64,000 nt of DNA. Origin: Flavobacteriales bacterium (lineage in GTDB: Bacteria; Bacteroidota; Bacteroidia; Flavobacteriales_D; Sanyastnellaceae). The number at the start of each line of letters is the position of its first letter. The stretch's first letter is position 1. Made by a program: the position numbers and the translations under genes. Shown piece by piece: positions 51,978 to 59,465 of this stretch. The stretch spans positions 1 to 64,000 of the forward strand of contig PKEB01000014.1 in NCBI GenBank assembly GCA_002863125.1, written 5' to 3'. The notes beneath the pieces were generated by a model. It was not told the origin of the DNA, ran no database searches, and was given only the letters and a program-made list of their open reading frames with translations.

Positions 51978-53450
51978 ATGAAAACCCCATTGATTTCTGC
52001 CATCCTTGGCCTTGGCACCGGATGCATCGGTGCATTCTTGACCTTGCAATCCCACACTCCCCCCGCACCGCCCATTCAAGCGCCATCAGGCCCCAACTAT
52101 GCCCTGACCACGGCCCGTGTTACCGATGCGGGGACCCTCGCGGCACCTTCTTTTGCTGAAGCGGCAGCGCGCACCGTTGATGCGGTTGTCCACGTCAAAA
52201 CACTGCAGCGCCAAGGGGCGGCATCGAATCCATGGTTAGAGTTGTTTGGGTATGGAACGCCGGAGCGCATGGCTCAGGGTTCAGGTTCGGGTGTCATCAT
52301 CGACGACCGGGGCTACATTGTCACCAACAACCACGTCATTGACCAAGCGGATGAAATCGTGGTCTCCTTGAATGACAACCGTTCCTATCCTGCTGTCCTT
52401 GTTGGAACGGATCCTTCGACCGACCTGGCTGTACTTAAAATCGAACCTGCTAAAGCTGTACCAACCGTGCCTTTTGGCGCTTCCCACGACGTTCAAATCG
52501 GCGAATGGGTTCTTGCTGTGGGCAATCCATTTGACTTGACCTCAACGGTCACAGCGGGAATTGTCTCTGCCAAATCCCGCGACATCAACATCCTCCGCGG
52601 CGACCCGCGCACCATGGAATACCCCATCGAATCGTTCATCCAAACCGATGCGGCTGTCAATCCGGGCAACAGTGGCGGCGCATTGGTGAATGCCCGTGGG
52701 GAATTGATCGGCATCAACACCGCGATTGCTTCCCACACCGGCAGCTACAGCGGATATTCATTCGCTGTTCCATCCACCATCGTCGAGAAGGTCGTTGGAG
52801 ATCTGTTGAATTTTGGTGAGGTACGCAGGGCCTACCTCGGCATTCAAATCACCCCGGTAACCGAAGCAATCGCTGAAGAACTCGATTTGGAATCTGTTAC
52901 CGGATGCGCCATCACGGGCATCGTGCCGGCGAGTGGAGCGGCCGAATCCACCCTCCGTCAAGGTGATGTCGTACTGGCCATCGACGGAACCCCCGTCGGC
53001 AATTTCCCAGAACTTCAAGAATGCATCGCACGCTACCACCCTGGGGATGTTGTTCATATGCTTTTTGCGCGTGATGGATCGACTTCGGAGGCCGATGTGC
53101 AACTGAAGTCCAGAGCGGGTCAAATCGCATTTTCGGACGATGCTTCATCCGATGACCGTGCGCGTGACTTGTGGCTCAAAGCGGCCAAAGCCGGCTTGTC
53201 CCCTGTCGCACCATCAGTCGCATCTGAACTCGGCACGGAAGGCGGGGCACAAGTCACGTCCTTGGCAGCTGGAAAATTCACGGACGCCGGAATCCGCAAA
53301 GGATTCATCATCACCAAGATCAATTCGGACGCAATCAATGGACCCGCTGACGTAGAAGCAGCCTTTGAGCGTTTCGAAGGAGGCCTACTCGTTGAAGGTG
53401 TATATCCGAACGGTGAAAAAGCCTATTATGGAATGGCTGTGAATCCCTGA
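51978..53450 (+). CDS. DegP/HtrA-type serine protease with two PDZ domains
   Basis: 490 residues. N-terminal hydrophobic export/anchor sequence (1-25). The trypsin-like domain has His in IVTNNHVIDQADEIV (about residue 117), Asp in DPSTDLAVLKI (about 147) and Ser in NPGNSGGALVNARGELIGIN (about 233). PDZ1 (about 285-375) starts RRAYLGIQITPVTE; PDZ2 (about 400-490) contains GGAQVTSLAAGKFTDAGIRK. It degrades or refolds damaged envelope proteins in the periplasm. It stands alone; the 109 bases upstream contain an inverted repeat just after the previous stop but no clear promoter. Confidence 0.93.
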   Translation: MKTPLISAILGLGTGCIGAFLTLQSHTPPAPPIQAPSGPNYALTTARVTDAGTLAAPSFAEAAARTVDAVVHVKTLQRQGAASNPWLELFGYGTPERMAQGSGSGVIIDDRGYIVTNNHVIDQADEIVVSLNDNRSYPAVLVGTDPSTDLAVLKIEPAKAVPTVPFGASHDVQIGEWVLAVGNPFDLTSTVTAGIVSAKSRDINILRGDPRTMEYPIESFIQTDAAVNPGNSGGALVNARGELIGINTAIASHTGSYSGYSFAVPSTIVEKVVGDLLNFGEVRRAYLGIQITPVTEAIAEELDLESVTGCAITGIVPASGAAESTLRQGDVVLAIDGTPVGNFPELQECIARYHPGDVVHMLFARDGSTSEADVQLKSRAGQIAFSDDASSDDRARDLWLKAAKAGLSPVAPSVASELGTEGGAQVTSLAAGKFTDAGIRKGFIITKINSDAINGPADVEAAFERFEGGLLVEGVYPNGEKAYYGMAVNP

Positions 53451-53501
53451 GCCACAGGGGGTGATATGAGGTGAACAAACGCAGGAACCTCTTGGGAATG
53501 A

Positions 53502-54152
53502 ATGTGTTCCTTTATTACCGTGCAATTACCCCTTACTTCCATCCCGCTTTTTCCGCTGGGCTTGCTGCCCTTGCCTGGAGAACGCTTAGCACTCCACATC
53601 TTCGAACCGAGGTACCAGCGTCTCTTTCACGCGTTGGAACACAACGAAGTTGAAGAAATTGGAATCGCCTACCACACCCCATCCAACCCCCACTCATTCG
53701 ATGCACCCATCTACGGTGGGATTGTTCGATTGGTTTTTGCCACGGAGCCCGGTCGGACTGGAGAACGGGACGCGGTAGTCCAATGCGTGAACCTGTTTAC
53801 AACGACGGAGATTCACTCGAGCAATCCAAACAATGAGCCGCCGTATCCCATGGGGCATGTTGAGCGCGTTCAAGCCTGGAAAAATTGGGGCGTCCCGAAC
53901 GGAGCAATCCCCCACATAGAAACACTGGCGGAATACTGGAAATCGCAGGGGAGTAAAGCCGAAGTCGAAGGACCTGTGAAGACGCTTACCGAAGCCATGG
54001 TACGGTACGATTTCAATCCCATCGAACGGCATGAAGTCCTGCGGTGCAAAAGCGAAGAAAAACGCCACGCACGCTTCATTGAGACGGTTCAGTTCAAGGC
54101 GCTCATCGTCCAACAAATGCAATTGAAGTCGAAAGGCCAGTTTCCCAATTAA
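53502..54152 (+). CDS. Lon N-terminal (substrate-binding) domain protein
   Basis: 216 residues. Matches the free-standing LON substrate-binding/PUA-like family: IPLFPLGLLPLPGERLALHI (residues about 14-33), FEPRYQRLFHALE and GIAYHTP. It has no ATPase or protease domain. The role of such proteins is not well defined; they may recognise proteins for degradation. The start is uncertain: ATG at 53502 is used, while a GTG at 53520 would place the start nearer the conserved core. It is preceded by htrA (51 bases) and followed by the lipoprotein gene. Confidence 0.8.
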   Translation: MCSFITVQLPLTSIPLFPLGLLPLPGERLALHIFEPRYQRLFHALEHNEVEEIGIAYHTPSNPHSFDAPIYGGIVRLVFATEPGRTGERDAVVQCVNLFTTTEIHSSNPNNEPPYPMGHVERVQAWKNWGVPNGAIPHIETLAEYWKSQGSKAEVEGPVKTLTEAMVRYDFNPIERHEVLRCKSEEKRHARFIETVQFKALIVQQMQLKSKGQFPN

Positions 54153-54157
54153 GGAGC

Positions 54158-54165
54158 TATTTTTG
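54158..54165 (+). promoter_or_regulatory. -7 promoter element TATTTTTG, leaderless-type
   Basis: Exact TANNTTTG, then CTCC, then the ATG at 54170. It lies in the loop region of a GGAGC/GCTCC inverted repeat (54153-54169). Confidence 0.5.
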
Positions 54166-54169
54166 CTCC

Positions 54170-54925
54170 ATGGCTTGTCGAACACCCTTTTTCCCCTTCG
54201 CAGGGTTCTGCCTCCTCGGAGTGCTATTGCTATCCTGTGCATCGCCGTCTTCACCTGTTTCCCGCGCTCAAGACGTACCCGATTTGGGCAACGACATGAT
54301 CGACCGAGTGACCCTATCGGAAGAGGCTTTGCACTCCTTTGTGTCGGCTGATACACTGGAGGTCATCGCACGGGACTTGACCGAATATTTTGCGGCAACA
54401 AATGAAGGCCGCTGGGATGATTTGATGCACCACTTCCCGATGCACAAAAAACAAGGCGACACCACGTTCATCAAAAGCAGCAAGGAGGCGTTGGAACATT
54501 GGACCGAGCGTGGGGTCAAAAACCGAACCGCCTCGGCAGAGATTGTCTACGCCAGCCCTTCGTTCACCGACGGAGATCAGGATGTGGTGTTGCTCAACAT
54601 GCAGTTGAGCCACTTTGTCGAATTCCACCCCAACTATGACGGCCCACGGCCCGACGGATTGAAAGGCATGGTGGAATCCAACTACGGGAAAGGCAATGCC
54701 GTTTACAAAGAAGCGCCACTGGCTCCCGGTGATTCCCTGCCCCTGCGGTATTGGGAAGTTTCCGGGTTGAATCGGATTTGGGCCGTGAGCCATGTGGACT
54801 CAACGCATTGGTGCTTTCTCCCTCCCAACTTCAATGAATCAGGAGCAGCGGGTATGATGGGGGCCAATGCCATGGTTGAAGCCCTTCGCCACCGCCGCGC
54901 GAATGACCCTACCTCAGAGCGATAA
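54170..54925 (+). CDS. Lipoprotein of unknown function, possibly NTF2-like
   Basis: 251 residues with a lipoprotein signal (FCLLGVLLLSCASPS, Cys about 23). The mature part has a helix IARDLTEYFAATNEGRWDDLMHHFP and strands rich in aromatic residues that recall the NTF2/SnoaL cone fold, but I cannot confirm the family. There is no catalytic motif. It starts four bases after an exact -7 element and ends 12 bases before the amidinotransferase gene, so it may head the arginine-related transcript. Confidence 0.65.
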   Translation: MACRTPFFPFAGFCLLGVLLLSCASPSSPVSRAQDVPDLGNDMIDRVTLSEEALHSFVSADTLEVIARDLTEYFAATNEGRWDDLMHHFPMHKKQGDTTFIKSSKEALEHWTERGVKNRTASAEIVYASPSFTDGDQDVVLLNMQLSHFVEFHPNYDGPRPDGLKGMVESNYGKGNAVYKEAPLAPGDSLPLRYWEVSGLNRIWAVSHVDSTHWCFLPPNFNESGAAGMMGANAMVEALRHRRANDPTSER

Positions 54926-54937
54926 GCAAGGCCATTC

Positions 54938-55861
54938 ATGAAGTCCGTTGTGTGGAACATTCAAGACGAATGGCAGCCCCTGGAGGCCGTTATGGTGGGC
55001 ACCGGTGTCGGTATGGGCCCTGCCCCACGACTCGCTGACACCTACGACCCCCAGTCCAGAAAACACGTTCAACAAGGCACGTATCCGCACGAATCGGATG
55101 TGACCCGTGAGTTGGATGCGCTGGCTGCTGCCCTTGTTGCGCACGGTGTGCAAGTCAAACGTCCAGAATCACTGGGATTCAACCAGGTTTTTGCGCGGGA
55201 TATAGGCGTCGTCATTGATGGTGCCTTTGTCATGACGAGCATGGTCGAAGACCGCGCGCAAGAGCAAGCCGGCATCGACCGGATGCTCGAAGGCAATCCG
55301 GGCATAGTGCATCGCCCCCCAAATGACGTGCGATTGGAAGGCGGAGACATCATGCCCATGCCGGGAGAAATCTGGGTAGGATGTGCAGACGACGATGACT
55401 TCAGCACCTACACAACGGCACGCACCAACCTCCAAGCAGCGCAATGGCTCGGTTCTTTGTTCCCGCACCGTAAAACCCGAACGTTTGAGCTGCAGAAATC
55501 CGACCGTGACCCCCAACGCAACGCCTTGCACCTCGACTGCTGCGTTGCTCCATTGGGCATGGGCCACCTGTTGGTGCACCCCGCGGGATTCAAGCGTGAA
55601 GAACAACTCCGTTCCCTGCTCAACGGGTACGATCGTTCGAACGTGTGTGAGGTAACTGCCGAGGAAATGGAGCACATGCAGTGCAATGTGTTCAGCATCG
55701 CTCCGGATACCGTCACCTCCGACAAACGATTTGCCCGAACGAACGCCATCCTCAAGAATTGGGGATACCATGTTATCGAAGTCGACCTGCGTGAAACCTC
55801 CAAAATGGGCGGGCTGCTTCGGTGCACGACCCTGCCGCTTCGAAGAACCCCGCTCACATGA
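54938..55861 (+). CDS. Amidinotransferase/arginine-deiminase superfamily protein
   Basis: 307 residues, pentein (guanidine-modifying enzyme) fold. Recognisable positions: acidic FARDIGVVIDGAFVM (about residues 87-101), DVRLEGGDIMPMPGEIWVG (the Glu/Gly-Gly-Asp loop), catalytic His in NALHLDCCVAPLG, and catalytic Cys in GGLLRCTTLPLRR near the end. Enzymes of this fold act on arginine or methylated arginines, or transfer an amidino group. Bacteroidota copies are commonly labelled glycine amidinotransferase, but I cannot tell hydrolase from transferase. It overlaps ctlX as ATGA and is part of the run that ends with argS. Confidence 0.82.
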   Translation: MKSVVWNIQDEWQPLEAVMVGTGVGMGPAPRLADTYDPQSRKHVQQGTYPHESDVTRELDALAAALVAHGVQVKRPESLGFNQVFARDIGVVIDGAFVMTSMVEDRAQEQAGIDRMLEGNPGIVHRPPNDVRLEGGDIMPMPGEIWVGCADDDDFSTYTTARTNLQAAQWLGSLFPHRKTRTFELQKSDRDPQRNALHLDCCVAPLGMGHLLVHPAGFKREEQLRSLLNGYDRSNVCEVTAEEMEHMQCNVFSIAPDTVTSDKRFARTNAILKNWGYHVIEVDLRETSKMGGLLRCTTLPLRRTPLT

Positions 55862-56799
55862 ATCAATCCACATCATCCGTCTTCATGGTTCGGCCGCACT
55901 CCTTTCGCAAAAACGAGGAGACGGCCACCAACAACCATTACCAACGGGACATTGCACAAGCGTCCCCGGAGGAAATCATAGAACGGGCACAAGAAGAGTT
56001 CGACGGTTTGGTGGACCAGCTGAAAGCGGCTGGAGTTGAGGTCGTCGTGTTCGACGAAGCCGAACCCCATGAGACACCCGACGCCTTGTTTCCCAACAAT
56101 TGGGTCTCAACGCACGCTGATGGAACCGTCGCCTTGTACCCCATGTTCGCTCCCAACCGGAGGACTGAGCGTCGAGAAGACATTCCTTTGGTGCTCGAGC
56201 ATCAATTTGGTTTCGACGTGCGGCAAATCATCGATTTCACCGAATTCGAATCCCACAACAAATTCTTGGAGGGGACGGGAAGCATTGTGCTCGACCGAGT
56301 CAACCGAAAGGCGTACGCCGCTTTGAGTGACCGCACGGACGCACGGGCGCTTGAACACTTCTGCGACCAGTTGGATTTCGAACCTGTGGCCTTTCAAGCG
56401 TTCCAGACCGTTGATAATCAACGCCTTCCCATCTACCACACCAACGTCATGATGAGCATTGGAAGCGGATATGCCGTGGTTTGCCTCAATTGCATTGACT
56501 CCGACGATGAGCGGAAACAAGTGGTAGATGCCATCGCTCAAGACGGACTCGAACTCATCGCAATCACCGAAGAGCAGGTGAACCAATTCGCCGGAAACAT
56601 GCTCGAGCTGACGGGGGACGATGGTCCCGTTCTGGTTATGAGCGCAAGTGCATATCAATCACTTGTGCCCGAACAGATTGAAAAACTCCAGCAGCACACC
56701 ACATTGCTTCATGCCCCCCTGCCTACCATCGAAACGTGCGGTGGAGGAAGTGCCCGGTGCATGATTGCAGAAATCCATTTACCCAAGCAAAACGCCTAA
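55858..56799 (+). CDS. ctlX: CtlX-like citrulline-utilization hydrolase (arginine-deiminase-related)
   Basis: 313 residues. Matches the CtlX branch of the arginine-deiminase fold: MVRPHSFRKNEETATNNHYQ near the start, DALFPNNWVSTHADGTVALY (about residues 70-89), LEGTGSIVLDRVNRKAYAAL with the Gly-Thr-Gly loop, catalytic His in PIYHTNVMMSIG, and catalytic Cys in TCGGGSARCMIAEIHLP near the C-terminus. CtlX is reported to act on citrulline; the reaction in this organism is inferred. The ATG at 55858 overlaps the preceding stop as ATGA. argS begins 3 bases after its stop. Confidence 0.85.
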   Translation: MNQSTSSVFMVRPHSFRKNEETATNNHYQRDIAQASPEEIIERAQEEFDGLVDQLKAAGVEVVVFDEAEPHETPDALFPNNWVSTHADGTVALYPMFAPNRRTERREDIPLVLEHQFGFDVRQIIDFTEFESHNKFLEGTGSIVLDRVNRKAYAALSDRTDARALEHFCDQLDFEPVAFQAFQTVDNQRLPIYHTNVMMSIGSGYAVVCLNCIDSDDERKQVVDAIAQDGLELIAITEEQVNQFAGNMLELTGDDGPVLVMSASAYQSLVPEQIEKLQQHTTLLHAPLPTIETCGGGSARCMIAEIHLPKQNA

Positions 56800-56802
56800 A
56801 CC

Positions 56803-58599
56803 ATGGATGCATTGGACCAGCGCCTCGCGCAATCGGCTGTAACCGCATGCGAAGCTTGTTTCGGAGAGGAGATCACGCCGGAACAGATTCAGCTTCAGCA
56901 GACCCGCAAAGAATTTGACGGCGACCGCACCGTGGTGGTGTTCCCACTAACCCGCCATTCCAAATCCTCACCCGAAGCAACCGGCACAGCGCTCGGCGAA
57001 TGGTTGGTGGCCAACGATGAACTCGTCGCGGCGTACCAAGTCGTCAAGGGTTTCTTGAACCTCACCATCGTTCCGGCTTACTGGACAGAACAGTTGTTGC
57101 AGATCCACACGGTCGACGCGTATGGCATCCAAGCCAAAGGCAGCAAATCCAAAGTGATGGTGGAGTATTCCTCCCCCAATACCAACAAGCCATTGCACTT
57201 GGGGCACTTGCGCAACAATTTCCTCGGGTACAGCGTCTCACGCATCCTGGAAGCAGCGGGTCACGAGGTCATCAAGGTCCAAATCATCAACGACCGAGGC
57301 ATCCACATCTGCAAATCCATGGTCGCCTGGCAAAAATTCGGCAACGGAGAAACCCCCGACTCTTCCGGGTTGAAGGGCGATAAGCTGGTGGGGAAATACT
57401 ACGTGGCCTTCGACCGCGCTTTCAAAGAAGAGGTAGCAGAACTCGTGGCCGGAGGCATGGCCGAGGATGAGGCGAAAAAGCAAGCGCCAATCCTGCTCGA
57501 AGCGCAAGCCATGCTCCACCGCTGGGAACAAGGCGAGGCCGAAGTGGTCGAACTGTGGAGTACCATGAACAACTGGGTCTACGACGGCTTTGGTAAAACG
57601 TACACCGAGATGGGCGTCGATTTTGACAAACTCTATTATGAATCGAACACCTACTTGCTCGGAAAAGACCAAGTGGCTGCAGGTTTGGAGGCTGGTGTGT
57701 TTTTCAAAAAGGACGACGGCAGCATTTGGATCGACCTCAGCGACGAGGGTTTGGACGAAAAACTGCTCCTGCGCAAGGACGGAACCGCTGTCTACATGAC
57801 GCAAGACATCGGAACCGCCATCCTCCGGTACAGCGACTTCCCCGGCTTGGAACGCCAAGTCTACACGGTAGGAAACGAACAGGAGTACCATTTCAAGGTC
57901 CTCTTTACCATTTTGAAGAAGCTCGGCGTGGATGGTGCCGAAAAAAACCACCACCTCAGCTATGGAATGGTTGAACTTCCGGAAGGCAAAATGAAATCCC
58001 GCGAAGGGACCGTTGTGGATGCCGACGACCTGCTGGAGGAGATGGCAGGAACAGCCCGCGACATGGCTACTGAATTGGGCAAAATCGATGACTTAAGCGA
58101 GGCTGAAAAGCACACCTTGTTTAAGCAAGTGGGCTACGGAGCCCTGAAGTATTTCTTGCTCAAGGTCTCCCCTTCCAAGTCGATGATGTTTGATCCCAAG
58201 GCTTCAGTCGATTTCATTGGAAACACGGCGCCCTTTATCCAATTCAACTACGTACGAGCGGCGAGTATGCTGGCCAAATGTGCCGATGCCGGCCACAACA
58301 CGGACATCTCGAACATCGATGCAGCTGTATGGGATGGAGACGAATTGCGCCTGATTCAACAGGCGTTGATGTGGCCTGCAACGGTGGAATTAGCCGCAGC
58401 GCACTACGACCCGAGTCTGGTGGCCAATCACGCGTACGATTTGACCAAGGCGTTCTCGCGTTGGTACCAAGACCACCCGGTACTCGGGGAGGAAAATGCT
58501 TCGGTACGCGACGCCCGAATTGCACTGACGCAATGCGTTGCACACCAAATCAAAACCGCAATGGGACTGCTCGGCATTGAAATGCCGAAGCGCATGTAA
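56803..58599 (+). CDS. argS: Arginyl-tRNA synthetase
   Basis: 598 residues. Class I synthetase with the N-terminal additional domain (about 1-110), the HIGH motif as NKPLHLGHLRNNFLG (about residues 124-138), VKVQIINDRGIHICKS, the KMSKS equivalent as GKMKSREGTVVDADDLLEE (about 390-408), and the anticodon-binding DALR domain at the C-terminus ending MGLLGIEMPKRM. It charges tRNA-Arg. It starts 3 bases after ctlX in the same direction, so synthetase and arginine/citrulline-processing genes are likely co-expressed. Its stop is 2 bases from the end of a convergent gene. Confidence 0.95.
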   Translation: MDALDQRLAQSAVTACEACFGEEITPEQIQLQQTRKEFDGDRTVVVFPLTRHSKSSPEATGTALGEWLVANDELVAAYQVVKGFLNLTIVPAYWTEQLLQIHTVDAYGIQAKGSKSKVMVEYSSPNTNKPLHLGHLRNNFLGYSVSRILEAAGHEVIKVQIINDRGIHICKSMVAWQKFGNGETPDSSGLKGDKLVGKYYVAFDRAFKEEVAELVAGGMAEDEAKKQAPILLEAQAMLHRWEQGEAEVVELWSTMNNWVYDGFGKTYTEMGVDFDKLYYESNTYLLGKDQVAAGLEAGVFFKKDDGSIWIDLSDEGLDEKLLLRKDGTAVYMTQDIGTAILRYSDFPGLERQVYTVGNEQEYHFKVLFTILKKLGVDGAEKNHHLSYGMVELPEGKMKSREGTVVDADDLLEEMAGTARDMATELGKIDDLSEAEKHTLFKQVGYGALKYFLLKVSPSKSMMFDPKASVDFIGNTAPFIQFNYVRAASMLAKCADAGHNTDISNIDAAVWDGDELRLIQQALMWPATVELAAAHYDPSLVANHAYDLTKAFSRWYQDHPVLGEENASVRDARIALTQCVAHQIKTAMGLLGIEMPKRM

Positions 58600-58601
58600 G
58601 T

Positions 58602-58997
58602 TCAGCTACGAGACGGAAGCGGACGGAACAATTTTTCAGCAGGTGCCTCAACAATGAGGGCTTGGGCTTGGTCCGGCACATCGACGGACACATCAATTGT
58701 GGTGGCAGCGTCGTTCGCTTCGTGAACGGGTGGTCCGACCTGACCTTCCTTGAATTCAAAGGAAAGCACGAGCCGTCCAGCCATGCCGTTAGGGAGTTCA
58801 ATGCGGATGTGCAGCCGTCCATCACCCATCCAATTCATGGTCACCGCATCGATGGCCTGGCGCGTGGCCAAGTCCACCCCTTTGCGCATCTGTCGCGCCA
58901 AGCGTTTCAAGATGACATAGGCGGCAACCAAGGCCAAAGTGACCAGCAAGGCCGTTGCACCAGTCTCCAACATCGAAAGGACGCGTTCACCATTCAT
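58602..58997 (-). CDS. Single-pass membrane protein, unknown function
   Basis: 131 residues: short N-terminus, one membrane helix (ALLVTLALVAAYVILKRLA, about residues 15-33), then a basic linker and a soluble region of beta character (MNWMGDGRLHIRIELPNG, GRLVLSFEFKEG). I do not recognise a family. It starts 10 bases after the stop of the DUF493 gene and is probably co-transcribed with it. Confidence 0.55.
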   Translation of the reverse strand: MNGERVLSMLETGATALLVTLALVAAYVILKRLARQMRKGVDLATRQAIDAVTMNWMGDGRLHIRIELPNGMAGRLVLSFEFKEGQVGPPVHEANDAATTIDVSVDVPDQAQALIVEAPAEKLFRPLPSRS

Positions 58998-59007
58998 GCC
59001 GACGGAA

Positions 59008-59295
59008 TTAAAGCGAGATGATGCCCGGAATCTTCGCAGCGGCTTCGTAGCGAATGAAGACCTCCTCGGCTGAATTCACCTGATCGGCGATGGTGAACGC
59101 CGTATACCGCCCATTGCGTGAAGCACGGGAACTGAACGTTGCCGCATCCGAGAAAATCGACTTCAATGCCGCCTCACCCTCCTCATCCGAAGCGACAATG
59201 AATTTGAACGAGAATTCGCAGGGCCAGGTGTGGGTATCATCCAATTGCTTGCGCAATCGCTCGCGCTTGGCGGCTTCCGTTTCGATTTGACTCAT
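59008..59295 (-). CDS. DUF493 family protein (YbeD-like)
   Basis: 95 residues. The core WPCEFSFKFIV (about residues 23-33), followed by a helix EGEAALKSIFSD, FSSRASRNGRYTAFTI and a final helix EEVFIRYEAAAKIPGI, is the ferredoxin-like fold of DUF493/YbeD. E. coli YbeD lies between dacA and lipB; its role is not established. The ATG at 59295 fits the family start. An exact -7 element lies 24 bases upstream. Confidence 0.82.
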   Translation of the reverse strand: MSQIETEAAKRERLRKQLDDTHTWPCEFSFKFIVASDEEGEAALKSIFSDAATFSSRASRNGRYTAFTIADQVNSAEEVFIRYEAAAKIPGIISL

Positions 59296-59319
59296 ATCAA
59301 TCTCGTGCTTCGTAGGCCA

Positions 59320-59327
59320 CAAAAATA
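59320..59327 (-). promoter_or_regulatory. -7 promoter element of DUF493 gene (TATTTTTG)
   Basis: Exact TANNTTTG on the minus strand, 24 bases before the ATG, giving a leader of about 18 bases. No clear -33 TTG. Confidence 0.45.
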
Positions 59328-59465
59328 CAGCACACCGGTCTCTCCTTTGCTCCGTGCACACAACCTTAAAAAACGACAAGAAGGGACCGCATCGGAATGC
59401 AGCCCCCTCCCTAGGAATCAGTCTTGCCAGACTCGAATTCGCTATTTAGTCGTTTTAGGCCGTGA

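Noticed and set aside
59420-59433. AGTCT-TGCC-AGACT hairpin downstream of the giant HYR gene as its terminator
   Set aside because: Only five pairs and no T run on the minus-strand side.
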